Shown here: positions 16,207 through 26,062 of the stretch, one piece after another
How the letters are laid out: every line of letters starts with the position of its first letter
Numbering within the stretch: the first letter of the stretch is position 1
Assembly (NCBI RefSeq): GCF_017742235.1
Contig: NZ_JAGHKQ010000010.1
Coordinates: 1-64,000, forward strand
Reading direction: 5' to 3'
DNA: 64,000 bases
From: Bacillus sp. 165
GTDB taxonomy: Bacteria > Bacillota > Bacilli > Bacillales > Bacillaceae_G
Program-made: the position numbers and the translations under genes
The notes under the pieces: generated by a model
What the model saw: only the letters and a program-made list of their open reading frames with translations
Database searches by the model: none
What the model was told of the DNA's origin: nothing

Positions 16207-19200
16207 ATGCAGAAGAAATTCAATCGCGTTCTTGCTGGGGCATTGACAGCTGGTGTATTAGCTACAGGTTCTGTACCATTCAATACATTGGCACAAACTC
16301 CGCTTGAAGTAAAGCAAGTTGATAATGTTGAACAAGTATTAATGAAATTAACAGATACACAACGACAAGCTTTGGAACAACTGGATGCAAAGCCAGGTTT
16401 TGTTATTTCACCAAATATTGATACAACTAGCACTGAACAGGTAAACGTTATCGTCGAGTTTAATCAAGCACCGGCGAAAGTAGAAGTGATGAAGCAAGCG
16501 GCAAAAGGATTGCGTACGACTACGAAAGCGGCAGCTGCCAAGGTAGAACAAGCTCATCAAGAGTTTAAACAAAGCTTTGAAGCGTTAAAAAACCAAAAGA
16601 GTGCAAGCCCACAGTTAAAAGATGCAAAGATTACGAGAGAATATCGCACAGCTTTAACAGGCGTAGCGGTGACAATTCCAGGTGCAGCAATCGAAGAGTT
16701 ACTAACATGTGGTGTAGTGAAGCGTGTATGGAAAGACGACACAGTACAGCTTGATCTTCCGGAACAAACACAATCAGCTTCCGAATCGAAAATGATGGAC
16801 AGTATTCCGCAAATCGGAGTGGACAAGCTTCATGAGGAAAAAGTAACTGGAAAAGGTATTAAAGTGGGTGTGTTAGATACAGGGATTGACTACAATCATC
16901 CTGATTTAAAATATGCGTATCAAGGGTACCGTTCATCCTTTGGAACAGATCCGAAAGCAATTGAGCCAGAAATGGTAAAAGGCTGGGACTTTGTTGATAA
17001 CGATGCGGATCCAATGGAAACGACGTATAAAGATTGGCAAGCTTCCAATGAACCAGAAATCAACCCTTATTCTGGAACTCCTTATTATACAGAGCATGGT
17101 ACACACGTATCAGGTACGATCGCTGGGGAACAAAAAAATAATGTAGACTATGCGGTAAAAGGAGTAGCTCCTGATGTCGATTTATACGGCTATCGCGTAC
17201 TTGGTCCTTATGGTGCTGGTGCTACATCAGGTATTCTTGCTGGTATCGATAAGGCTATTGCAGACGGGATGGATGTCATCAACCTGTCTCTTGGGAATTC
17301 TTTAAATGACCCACTATACCCAACATCTGTTGCGATTAACAATGCGATGCTGTCTGGTGTAGTCGCAGTAGTAGCGGCTGGAAATAGTGGTCCAAACGAA
17401 AAAACATTAGGTTCTCCAGCAGCATCCGCACTTGGTATTACCGTTGGTGCAAGTGATTTTGCGATGGATATTCCAACCTTTACTTCTATGACTGCAGGTA
17501 GCCAAACATTTGAGAATGTAAAGCTGTTAGGCAAAACCTTTACAGACAATTTGGAAACACTCCAAAACCAATCGATGCAGGTTATGTTCGCCGGTCTTGG
17601 CAAACCGACTGATTTCGAAGGAAAAGATTTTACTGGCAAAATTGCCTTGATTGAACGTGGAGAACTAGCATTTGTTGACAAAATCAAAAGTGCGGCAAAA
17701 GCAGGTGCAAAAGCAGTTATCATCTATAACAATGTAGAAGGAGAAATCTCTGCTTATTTAGGAGAATCTATGGGGCTCATTCCATCCTTCCGTTTAACAA
17801 AAGCAGATGGAGAGCGCTTGCGAGAACTTGGTGATAACGCTTCGCTTACATTAGGCGCATTGGCAAACACAAAAACGGAAGGCGATAGTCTGGCAAGCTT
17901 CAGTTCTCGAGGGCCAGTAGAAGGCAGCTACGATATTAAACCGGATGTAGTGGCACCAGGGGTAGCGATCTTCTCTACGATTCCTGAATATGTTAACAGT
18001 CCAGAAGATGGAGTGGATTATACAAATGCATATACGCGTTTGCAAGGAACATCGATGGCAACTTCTCACGTGGCAGGGGTAGCAGCGTTGATTCTGCAAT
18101 CACATCCAGGATATTCTCCATTTGATGTAAAAGCAGCTTTAATGAATACCTCAGTAGACTTAAAAGGCAATAACTCCGTATTCGAACAAGGTGCAGGACG
18201 TATCGATGCGTACAATGCTGTGCACACGGATATCTCGATTAAAGTGATGGATACTACACAAACCATTGAAAACAACCAGGTTGTAGAAATTGCTGATGAA
18301 ACAGGATCGATCTCATACGGAAGTCATTACAAAGAGGATAATGGCTCAATTGAAGACAGCCGCAAGATGGTCATCAAAAACCATGGGGAAGAAGATAAAA
18401 CATTCAAGGTAGAAGTAGAGTACCATGGAGAGAGAACAGGTATTCAAGATGCCGTAGCAAATGGTGTAACGCTCGACGTGCCAAGCAGCATCACAGTTGC
18501 AAGCAGCAAAACAGTAAGCATGCAGCCTAAAATTACAGTCCCTCAAAGTGCGGCAGAAGGCCGTTATGAAGGCTATATTCATGTGACAAATGCAAGCAAC
18601 CCAGAAGAAACATATCAAATTCCATTTGCCATTCGTGTAACAGAGAAGGGAATAGAATCTATAGCATTATCAAAATATGCAGCGGCGAATGATGTAAGAG
18701 CTCATCCATTTTATTCTCCATTTGTTGGAGCAAAACTTAAACTGAAAAGCCCACTGCAAACGATTGATGTTGTCTTAAAAGATGAAAAAACAGATAAAGC
18801 AATCGGTTTCCTTGGGACAATTAATGCTAGTACGATGAAGCCAGATGTAACATATACCATGCTGCAACTTTTTAATGGCGATATGTATCCATTTACAAAT
18901 GACTCTCAAAACCCAATCAGCAGTGAAAAAGTGAAAGCGCCGGAGGGACAGTATAAGATTGAACTGCTTGGTTATGACGAAAATGGAAAATCATATCCTA
19001 TCAGCCAACCATTTATTGTAGACAATACTGCTCCGAAGATCACGATGAAGGATTATGATCAAAATGTAATCGAGATAGATGATTCTATGTATACAGAAGA
19101 AGATGGCGCACGTGCATTATGGGTACACGGTAATGTATATGATTCTACAGTGGATGTACTGAAAGAAAAAGGTATTAATATTGATCAATCTACAAATACG

Positions 19201-20430
19201 CTTGCGGTTTATCCGAATTCACCGTTCCCAATGATGTTCCCAGTACAAGGAAATGGAGATTTCAAATTCGGCATAGAACCAAAAGACATTGCAACGAAGC
19301 CTTATGGCGTGCGTGTGCTTGCAGCTGACTATGCATCAGCAGCGGATTATCCTGGTGGAGTCAAATTTTATTACTTTGTAAAAAAGGGAACGGAATATGT
19401 AACAAGTGAGTACAATAAAACGGAAGTTAGAAAAGGCGATACAGTCACTATGACATTAAATGTGAATAATGTGAAGCAGCTTCTGTCTGGAGACTTTAGC
19501 CTACAGTATGAAAATTATCTGTACAACTTCTTGAATGTAAAGGTAAACAAGCAATTTAAAGAATACGCGAAGAAGAATAACGTTTCTATTAACCTAAAAG
19601 AAGCTGCAATTACAGAAGGTTCAACTAAGAACACAGTAAAAGTAGGAGCAGCTCTTGAGGGAAGTAACTTTGCAGGAATGGACGGAAATATGCCGTTTTT
19701 GGATGTAACCTTTAAGTTAATAGAAGATGAATATTACGACGGTGCTGCAGCTATAACAGGTGTTACTTTCTCTTATATGCAAGCAGGACAAGAAAAGCCA
19801 GTCGGCATTCCATATTTATTTGTTGGTAAAACATTTAAGTTGATTTCAACGCATTCAAAAATACAAGGAAACATTAAACCAGAAGGCTTCTTGACTGCAA
19901 CTGGATCTTTAAACAATAAAATTGACTATTCTGCTATTGGTGCAACAGTATATGCAAAGGCAACAGATGGAAAAGTGTACAAGGGTACGATTAATTCACG
20001 CGGGGCATACACTATTAATGGAGTTCCTGCTTCAGATGAGCCGTATACATTGTATCTGAAAGTACCAGGTCATTTAACAAGTGTAATAACAAAGAAATTC
20101 GGCACACAAAAGGGCGGAGAATGGATAGGTCACTCTTATTCTAATCAGAACTTTACTTCAACGTATGCAGGTGATGTGAACAAGGATAAAGTAATTGATA
20201 TTCGAGATGTACAATTGATTGCGGATGCATATGGTACAAGTTCTGCGACTATAGTACAAGAAGACATCAACCGCGACGGCACAGTAAATGAAGCGGATAT
20301 TCGTTTCGTGGAACAAAACTTCTTACGCATTGGTCCTGATGCTAAGAGCACGAAACAGCCTAAAGAAACAATCAATAAAAAAGGCTTAGGTGATTTCTTG
20401 AAAGAACTGGGGCTTGAGCCAAAACAATAA
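16207..20430 (+). CDS. protease A: giant secreted S8 protease, cohesin- and dockerin-like C-terminus
   Basis: A 1407-residue exported subtilase of the Vpr/minor extracellular type. I start at ATG 16207, after AGGAGGGG, rather than at the in-frame ATG at 16180. Residues 1-28 are a signal peptide (MQKKFNRVLAGALTAGVLAT, then cleavage near NTLA-Q). An inhibitor I9 propeptide follows (about 55-170). The S8 domain carries Asp224 (VLDTGID), His297 (EHGTHVSG) and Ser616 (GTSMATSHVAG), with a PA insert at about 440-545. Fn3/Ig-like modules lead to a cohesin-like fold (about 1070-1215, GDTVTMTLNVNN onward). The C-terminus carries two dockerin-type calcium loops (GDVNKDKVIDIRDVQ and DINRDGTVNEADIRF, about 1322-1375). 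It probably degrades extracellular protein. A paralogue lies at 21654. Confidence 0.92.
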   Translation: MQKKFNRVLAGALTAGVLATGSVPFNTLAQTPLEVKQVDNVEQVLMKLTDTQRQALEQLDAKPGFVISPNIDTTSTEQVNVIVEFNQAPAKVEVMKQAAKGLRTTTKAAAAKVEQAHQEFKQSFEALKNQKSASPQLKDAKITREYRTALTGVAVTIPGAAIEELLTCGVVKRVWKDDTVQLDLPEQTQSASESKMMDSIPQIGVDKLHEEKVTGKGIKVGVLDTGIDYNHPDLKYAYQGYRSSFGTDPKAIEPEMVKGWDFVDNDADPMETTYKDWQASNEPEINPYSGTPYYTEHGTHVSGTIAGEQKNNVDYAVKGVAPDVDLYGYRVLGPYGAGATSGILAGIDKAIADGMDVINLSLGNSLNDPLYPTSVAINNAMLSGVVAVVAAGNSGPNEKTLGSPAASALGITVGASDFAMDIPTFTSMTAGSQTFENVKLLGKTFTDNLETLQNQSMQVMFAGLGKPTDFEGKDFTGKIALIERGELAFVDKIKSAAKAGAKAVIIYNNVEGEISAYLGESMGLIPSFRLTKADGERLRELGDNASLTLGALANTKTEGDSLASFSSRGPVEGSYDIKPDVVAPGVAIFSTIPEYVNSPEDGVDYTNAYTRLQGTSMATSHVAGVAALILQSHPGYSPFDVKAALMNTSVDLKGNNSVFEQGAGRIDAYNAVHTDISIKVMDTTQTIENNQVVEIADETGSISYGSHYKEDNGSIEDSRKMVIKNHGEEDKTFKVEVEYHGERTGIQDAVANGVTLDVPSSITVASSKTVSMQPKITVPQSAAEGRYEGYIHVTNASNPEETYQIPFAIRVTEKGIESIALSKYAAANDVRAHPFYSPFVGAKLKLKSPLQTIDVVLKDEKTDKAIGFLGTINASTMKPDVTYTMLQLFNGDMYPFTNDSQNPISSEKVKAPEGQYKIELLGYDENGKSYPISQPFIVDNTAPKITMKDYDQNVIEIDDSMYTEEDGARALWVHGNVYDSTVDVLKEKGINIDQSTNTLAVYPNSPFPMMFPVQGNGDFKFGIEPKDIATKPYGVRVLAADYASAADYPGGVKFYYFVKKGTEYVTSEYNKTEVRKGDTVTMTLNVNNVKQLLSGDFSLQYENYLYNFLNVKVNKQFKEYAKKNNVSINLKEAAITEGSTKNTVKVGAALEGSNFAGMDGNMPFLDVTFKLIEDEYYDGAAAITGVTFSYMQAGQEKPVGIPYLFVGKTFKLISTHSKIQGNIKPEGFLTATGSLNNKIDYSAIGATVYAKATDGKVYKGTINSRGAYTINGVPASDEPYTLYLKVPGHLTSVITKKFGTQKGGEWIGHSYSNQNFTSTYAGDVNKDKVIDIRDVQLIADAYGTSSATIVQEDINRDGTVNEADIRFVEQNFLRIGPDAKSTKQPKETINKKGLGDFLKELGLEPKQ

Positions 20431-20439
20431 GAAGTAAAC

Positions 20440-20470
20440 AAAGGGATGCTTGAAAAAAGCATCCCTTTTT
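20440..20470 (+). terminator. protease A terminator
   Basis: AAAGGGATGC / GCATCCCTTT with a 9-base loop and T run. A diverged copy is at 25887-25919. Confidence 0.9.
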
Positions 20471-20548
20471 ACGTGGTGCACAATAATTCACCTCTTTTAT
20501 CTCATGTTTTGTAGTGTTTAATGCTAAAAGTATCCTGTTAGTTTCATA

Positions 20549-20577
20549 TTAGATTGCATGTTACTGATACCACTAGG
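20549..20577 (+). promoter_or_regulatory. truncated, orphan RAT-like sequence
   Basis: TGCATGTTACTGATACCA matches the 5' half of the intact RAT at 26023 (CACATGTTACTGATACGA). It lacks the second half and the overlapping terminator, and no PTS gene follows. It marks the junction of the duplicated block. Confidence 0.7.
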
Positions 20578-20597
20578 TTTATTTATTTCGCAATCAG

Positions 20598-20861
20598 GTT
20601 TATCCGTTCCATTTCTCAGACGGTGATAATCTCACCTCAGATAATGCACGCTGTGTAAAGCTTGTAACGGAACTGATGAAAGTATCTAATATGTTTGGGT
20701 ATGGAGAAGTAAATCAGTATAATCGGCATTCAGTGTTAATGTCGGCTTACAAAAATATCAATGATGAAAAGTTCCGTTATTATATTCTCAAATAAAAAGC
20801 CGATGTTTTTAATGCAATGAAGGGCTTCTTCCGAGCAGAAACAAATGAGAGAATTGGATGA
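20598..20861 (+). pseudogene. fragment of yhbH (3' 264 bases)
   Basis: Aligns without gaps to 15118-15381, with about 17 base differences by my count (roughly 93% identity). One change turns a Gln codon (CAA) into TAA. The other codon changes are mostly synonymous. It has no start or ribosome site, so it cannot make YhbH. Confidence 0.93.
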
Positions 20862-20869
20862 ACGTAAGG

Positions 20870-20907
20870 GTCTTGAGTACAAAGGGAGCATGTACTCAGG
20901 GCTCTTT
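20870..20907 (+). terminator. copy of the yhbH terminator
   Basis: TCTTGAGTAC ... GTACTCAGGGC followed by TCTTTTGG. This is the duplicated, slightly eroded yhbH terminator. Confidence 0.7.
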
Positions 20908-21653
20908 TGGTATGAAAATATAATCTACATACATATCAGTAACATATTGGCATAAGAGTATTTTTTGTCATAATTGAGATGAATAATAAAAAATCACATC
21001 AATTAAAGCGAGGATTATAAATGAATAAAATTTTCTGCTTGAATGATATTTATATATTTTTTCTAGTTGGGGCTCTATGCAAGATTTTATATTTAAAAGC
21101 TATGTTGAAAAAATTGCGTTGGCTTCAATAGGAGGACAGGGAGTAAGAATTGCGCAGCACAACGGATTTGAGATAATTTATAGTGAATTTGAGTTAGGTT
21201 ACATAGGAGATAGGCTTTGGAATTCCTTGATTATATTTCGTCACAACTCATGGAGGCTAAGAAAAGGCATTAACATAAGCAGTTTCCTTTACTTTTTGAT
21301 TAAGTGAAAGAAATGATACTGAGTCAAGGCGGTATTTACTACTTTATGATATAACCATATGGAAAGTGCTTTTGGTTCTGATTAACTGCAAAAGAACTGC
21401 AAGTAATTTCTAAATCTTTGATATGCTAAGATTACTATTCTAAACAAGTTTGTGCTAGGTAGGAGAAAGGAAAATTTATTCCATAATCAGCCTGAAAATC
21501 CTTTATTAACCGTAAAGTTATTTATATATATAATTTTATATGTATAAATTTCGTTTATATCATTATAACCGTTATCTATTATCTGAAAATTTAAAAAAAT
21601 AATAAAATAAATATTGTAATTTTTTAGAAAAAATAGAAGAAAAGAGGATACCG
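20908..21653. other. region between yhbH fragment and protease B
   Basis: About 745 bases. The first 70 still resemble 15430-15500 after yhbH. A 36-codon frame at 21021-21131 (MNKIFCLNDIYIFFLVGALC, then a basic tail) has GCGAGGA upstream and could be a membrane peptide. A 76-codon frame at 21077-21307 overlaps it without a ribosome site and is unconvincing. From 21310 to 21650 the DNA is very AT-rich and should hold the protease B promoter, which I cannot place. Confidence 0.4.
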
Positions 21654-24600
21654 ATGTCAAAAAACAAAAAAATTTTAGTATTGACTCTAGGAGCAGGATT
21701 AGTCCTTAGCTCAGCTAATGTCCCAGCTGTTAATGTACTAGCAGAAAAACCAACCTCATTAGAATCTGTACTCTCCAATTTAACACCTCAACAAAGAGAA
21801 AACTACAAGCAGCTGCAAGCGGTGGAAACAGAAGGGCTATATTTATCATCGACAGTAGATCTAGAAAGTAATGAAACTATTAAAGTCATCGTCCAGCTCG
21901 ATCATCACCCTGAAAAAGTTGCTCAGCTTAAAGCGCAACTAGAAGGGAAAGCGCTTTCTTCCGATCAAGCTAAGAAAAATATTGAAGATGACCAAACAGC
22001 CTTTAAAAATCATGTTGCTAAGATGTTTAAAGGAAAAAGCAACGGTGCCTATAAAATTAAGAAAACTTATACCCGTACGTTAAATGGGTTTTCTATGGAA
22101 TTACCTGCCAATAAAGTACAAGAACTATTAGATTTAAAAGTAGTTAGAGCTATTTGGAGCGATGCTACAGTACAGGTAGAGCCTCCTGTTCAAGAGAAAA
22201 ATGAAACACAAACAGATGCAAAACCGCTAATCGTGGATAGCTTACCTTTTTTAGGCATCGACAAACTGCATAATGAAGGGTTTACAGGAAAAGGAATCAA
22301 AGTAGGTGTTATCGATACTGGTATTGATTACCACCATCCTGACCTTGATGGAGTATACAAAGGCGGGTATGACTTTGTAGACAATGACAATGATCCGATG
22401 GAAACAACCTATGAAGATTGGAAAAAATCCGGAAAAAAAGAAATTTCGGGAGGTAACAGCTACTATACGGAACACGGAACCCACGTTTCCGGAACAATTG
22501 CAGGTCAAGGAGACAATAGCAGTGATTATAGCGTAATGGGAATTGCACCTGATGCAGACCTTTATGCATATCGTGTTTTAGGCCCGTATGGAAGCGGAAC
22601 GACTGAAGCAGTCCTTGCGGGTATCGAACAAGCCGTTACAGATGGTATGGATGTAATCAACCTCTCTCTTGGAGCAACAGTCAATAATCCTTTTTATCCA
22701 ACAAGTGTTGCAATTAACAATGCCGTACTCAGCGGTGTAACAGCTGTTGTATCAGCAGGAAACTCTGGCAGTAATTCCTTTACCGTAGGGTCTCCAGGAA
22801 CATCGGCCCTCGCTCTTACAGTAGGGGCAAGCGATGTTCCGCGGAATGTCACGACCTTTAAAGGACAATATGGCTCTAACTCTATCAACCTGCAATTAAT
22901 GGCGAAGCATTATTCTGATAAGCTAGCAGATTTTGAAGGTATGAACTTACCAATTGTTGATGTAGGCTTAGGAAAGAGCACTGACTATGTCGGTAAACCA
23001 AATGTTTCCGGCAAAATTGTACTCATCAGCCGTGGTGATGGTGCCTTAGTAGATAAAATCACAGTAGCAAAACAACGCGGTGCCAAAGCAGTCCTTCTTT
23101 ATAATAATAATGAAGCGGAAGGACAAATTCCTTATTACTTTGGAGAAGGAATGGACTTTATCCCAACCTTCTCATTAACGAAACAAGAAGGAGAAGCGTT
23201 GCAAAGCAGCCTTCAATCTACTGAGAATTTGACATTTCATGATATGGGACAAGTCACAATGGAAGGTGACCGTCTTGCAGGTTTCAGTTCCCGAGGACCT
23301 TCTAGAGTGAACTATGATATTAAACCCGAAATCGTAGCTCCTGGAGTAAGTGTGATATCTACCGTCCCTTCTTATATAAACGATAAAACAAACGGTACAT
23401 ATGACTATGCGTATGCAAGGTTATCTGGAACATCGATGGCCTCTCCACATGTTGCAGGGATTGCGGCCCTTCTTTTACAATCAAATAAAAATTATAAACC
23501 TGCGGATATTAAGTCTATTTTAATGAATACAGCTGACCCTCTAAATGGCGATTACAGCGTGTATGAAGTTGGGGCTGGCAGAGTAGATCCATATGAAGCC
23601 ATTCATTCACATATGAATTTCCAGGTCGTTGATGAAACGCAAAACATTGAAGATGGGAAAGAGGTTACAATAGCTGACCGAACAGGCGCTATGAGCTTCG
23701 GATTGCGTTATATAGATGATAAGGACCTTCGTGACAAGCGAACAATTGAAATAACGAATACGGGTGATACAAACAAAACGTTCCAAGCCAGCGTTAAATT
23801 TACAAAACGCTCGCTAAACGGTCAAGAAAATGGTGTTTCTTTATCTTTCGATAAACAATTGACTGTAAAAGCCGGCAAGTCAATGAAAACGAACATCTCT
23901 TTAAATATTCCACAAACAGCTGAAAAAGGGTATTACGAAGGATATGTGAAGTATGTAAATACAGCAGATTCGTCTGAAGAATACCAAATTCCGTTTGCTG
24001 TGAGAGTAACTGAAGAGGGTATAGAAGATATTGAAGCATTTAACTTTTCAACAAAAATTAATAATCAATTTGGATCAGTATTTAATTTTACACCTGGTTC
24101 CTTTGTATTAAGATCTCCAATGGAGCAGCTCAGTCTTGTATTAGTAGATCCAAAAACTAATAAAGATTTAGGACTAGTGGGGACACTAGATCCAACACTG
24201 ATAGGAGAAGGAATAAGGGTTGTTTTATATTCAATGTTTAGTGGTTACTATTATCCTTACACAGAAAATGCAAAAAATCCTATCTCTGTGAATCCTACAC
24301 TAGCACCAGAAGGACATTATAAGCTGAAGCTTGTAGGGGTAAATGCAAAAGGAAAAACGTTTACTGCAGAAACAGATACGTTTATCGACAATACAGCTCC
24401 AGAAATTTCGAGCAGCTTACCGACTGGTGTGTATGAATATGAGCCGGGAACTACTACTGTACCGGTTTCAATGAAACTGTATGATAAAGGCATTGATGAT
24501 ATGAAAGCTGCGGGTCTTAACGTTACTCAATCTAATAACTATATCACGTATTATTGGGGATCACCGTACCCGAATCCTATACCATTAATTACAGATGCTA

Positions 24601-25736
24601 ATGGCGATTTTTCCGATGAGATTCTAATGGGTGCAAGTTTAAATCGATATCCTGTTGCCTTCTTTGGATTTGATTCCGTTGGGAACTTTGCGAGCAGTGG
24701 GCCGATTATCAATCATTTTCTTCCTAAAGGTACTCCATATGTAACGGCGTCGATGGACAAGAAAGAAGTGAAAGCAGGCGATTTAATCAAGCTCACATTA
24801 ACTGCTAACAATATGGAGAAATTAAAGCAAGGAAACTTCTCTGTTACGTATGACAAAAATGAAATGGAATTAGTGGATGTGCAACTAAATCCAGAGTTCT
24901 TAAAGTATGGGAAATCGACTATGACAAAAGAAGTTATAGATCAACAAGGAAAGCCCACTAACCAGTTAAATACAACAGTTGTAATTAGCGAAGGTTCAGG
25001 AGTTGAAGTAACAGGACATGTGCCAGTTATAGACGTGATAGTAAAAGCAAAAGAGGCTAAATTCGGAAAAAGGAATGCTTTGAAAACCCCGTCGCCATCA
25101 GCAACGTACATCGATACTGATGGAAAAGTAACTAATGTAAAAGGCTATTTTGCGGGAGATAATCCAGAATTATTACGCAGCTATTCAGAAGTACGAGGCA
25201 GCATTCTAGCACAAGGGTTTTATGGTGCAGATGGGAAGTATGATTATGATATAGACTTCTCTAATGCACCGATATCTGTGAAAGTAACGGATGCAGATGG
25301 AAAGAAATATGATGGAACAATGCAAAGAAACGACTTTACAGTAACAGGCTTACCTGTAACTGATAGACCATTCGAGATGGAAGTCAATATTCCAGGGCAT
25401 TTTCCAGTTCATACATCGTTTACACTTTATGAACAACGTGGAGACAGAGTGATTGGAACTTGGCGCGAAATGCTTCTTCGTAAACAAGATGCTGGAGATG
25501 TTAATCAGGATAGTGTAATAGATATTTTGGATGCCGTTGCGATAAAAGAAAGTTGGGGATCTAATAACCAAGAAGCTGATTTAAATTTCGACGGAGTAAT
25601 CGATGCAAAAGACTTTGAGCTAGTGGAATACAACTATCTTGAAACAGATCCGGGAGTTAACGATGCACCGCATCCTAAGAGAACCTATAAAGGGCAAACA
25701 TTGGGAGATATAAAGAAAGAATTAGGTATCAACTGA
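21654..25736 (+). CDS. protease B: giant secreted S8 protease, paralogue of protease A
   Basis: A 1360-residue exported subtilase with the same modules as protease A. It has a signal peptide (MSKNKKILVLTLGAGLVLSS, cleavage near VLA-E), an I9 propeptide (about 55-160) and an S8 domain with Asp221 (VIDTGID), His274 (EHGTHVSG) and Ser594 (GTSMASPHVAG). A PA insert follows at about 420-525, then Ig-like modules and a cohesin-like domain (about 1035-1180, AGDLIKLTLTANN onward). The end has dockerin-type loops (GDVNQDSVIDILDAVAI and DLNFDGVIDAKDFELVE, about 1280-1330) and the tail GQTLGDIKKELGIN, equivalent to KGLGDFLKELGLEPKQ of protease A. GAGGAT precedes the ATG. It is well diverged from A in sequence, so the pair is not a recent copy. 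It is followed by a relic of an A-type tail. Confidence 0.92.
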   Translation: MSKNKKILVLTLGAGLVLSSANVPAVNVLAEKPTSLESVLSNLTPQQRENYKQLQAVETEGLYLSSTVDLESNETIKVIVQLDHHPEKVAQLKAQLEGKALSSDQAKKNIEDDQTAFKNHVAKMFKGKSNGAYKIKKTYTRTLNGFSMELPANKVQELLDLKVVRAIWSDATVQVEPPVQEKNETQTDAKPLIVDSLPFLGIDKLHNEGFTGKGIKVGVIDTGIDYHHPDLDGVYKGGYDFVDNDNDPMETTYEDWKKSGKKEISGGNSYYTEHGTHVSGTIAGQGDNSSDYSVMGIAPDADLYAYRVLGPYGSGTTEAVLAGIEQAVTDGMDVINLSLGATVNNPFYPTSVAINNAVLSGVTAVVSAGNSGSNSFTVGSPGTSALALTVGASDVPRNVTTFKGQYGSNSINLQLMAKHYSDKLADFEGMNLPIVDVGLGKSTDYVGKPNVSGKIVLISRGDGALVDKITVAKQRGAKAVLLYNNNEAEGQIPYYFGEGMDFIPTFSLTKQEGEALQSSLQSTENLTFHDMGQVTMEGDRLAGFSSRGPSRVNYDIKPEIVAPGVSVISTVPSYINDKTNGTYDYAYARLSGTSMASPHVAGIAALLLQSNKNYKPADIKSILMNTADPLNGDYSVYEVGAGRVDPYEAIHSHMNFQVVDETQNIEDGKEVTIADRTGAMSFGLRYIDDKDLRDKRTIEITNTGDTNKTFQASVKFTKRSLNGQENGVSLSFDKQLTVKAGKSMKTNISLNIPQTAEKGYYEGYVKYVNTADSSEEYQIPFAVRVTEEGIEDIEAFNFSTKINNQFGSVFNFTPGSFVLRSPMEQLSLVLVDPKTNKDLGLVGTLDPTLIGEGIRVVLYSMFSGYYYPYTENAKNPISVNPTLAPEGHYKLKLVGVNAKGKTFTAETDTFIDNTAPEISSSLPTGVYEYEPGTTTVPVSMKLYDKGIDDMKAAGLNVTQSNNYITYYWGSPYPNPIPLITDANGDFSDEILMGASLNRYPVAFFGFDSVGNFASSGPIINHFLPKGTPYVTASMDKKEVKAGDLIKLTLTANNMEKLKQGNFSVTYDKNEMELVDVQLNPEFLKYGKSTMTKEVIDQQGKPTNQLNTTVVISEGSGVEVTGHVPVIDVIVKAKEAKFGKRNALKTPSPSATYIDTDGKVTNVKGYFAGDNPELLRSYSEVRGSILAQGFYGADGKYDYDIDFSNAPISVKVTDADGKKYDGTMQRNDFTVTGLPVTDRPFEMEVNIPGHFPVHTSFTLYEQRGDRVIGTWREMLLRKQDAGDVNQDSVIDILDAVAIKESWGSNNQEADLNFDGVIDAKDFELVEYNYLETDPGVNDAPHPKRTYKGQTLGDIKKELGIN

Positions 25737-25794
25737 TTGTAAGGTACTTAATAGTAAACATAGAGACGCTAATCTGTTTTGTGGAACGTGTCTC

Positions 25795-25880
25795 GGTCCT
25801 AATGCGAAGAACATGAAACAGCCTAAAGAAACAATTAAAAAGAAATCTTGAAAGAACTCAGACGGGAACTAAGGCAATAA
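25795..25880 (+). pseudogene. relic of a protease-A-type 3' end
   Basis: GGTCCTAATGCGAAGAACAT and AAACAGCCTAAAGAAACAAT match 20332-20380 of protease A. About 12 bases are deleted later, and the relic reaches the equivalent stop (GGCAATAA) before a copy of the same terminator. It lies after the true stop of protease B, so it is a non-coding remnant. Confidence 0.85.
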
Positions 25881-25886
25881 GAAGTA

Positions 25887-25919
25887 AAAAGGGGTGCTTG
25901 AAAAAAGCACCCCTTTTTT
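25887..25919 (+). terminator. terminator after protease B
   Basis: AAAAGGGGTGC / GCACCCCTTTT with the loop TTGAAAAAA identical to the protease A terminator. Two arm positions changed together, which keeps the pairing. Confidence 0.9.
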
Positions 25920-26022
25920 ATCATAGTGCACAACGCAGGTTAAATCCTTTGAAGAAAAAGTTACCGCTTTCATCTTGTTTTTTGTAGCGTTTGATGCTAC
26001 TATTAGTTTAGTAATTTAATAT

Positions 26023-26062
26023 TGGATCACATGTTACTGATACGATCAGGCATGGTGGTAAG
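26023..26062 (+). promoter_or_regulatory. RAT antiterminator element, GlcT type
   Basis: GTTACTGATACGATCAGGCA agrees with the ribonucleic antiterminator bound by GlcT before B. subtilis ptsG, as I remember that sequence. The hairpin CTGAT / ATCAG is visible, and its 3' part (GGCATGG) is also the 5' arm of the terminator at 26049-26107, so the two structures are mutually exclusive. The BglG-family gene two positions downstream is the likely ligand. Confidence 0.82.

Noticed and set aside
20598..20861. A second functional yhbH gene
   Set aside because: Only the last 264 bases are present, with an internal stop and no start.
21077..21307. 76-codon frame before protease B
   Set aside because: Overlaps another better-initiated short frame, lacks a ribosome site, and has no recognisable composition; kept only as part of the intergenic note.
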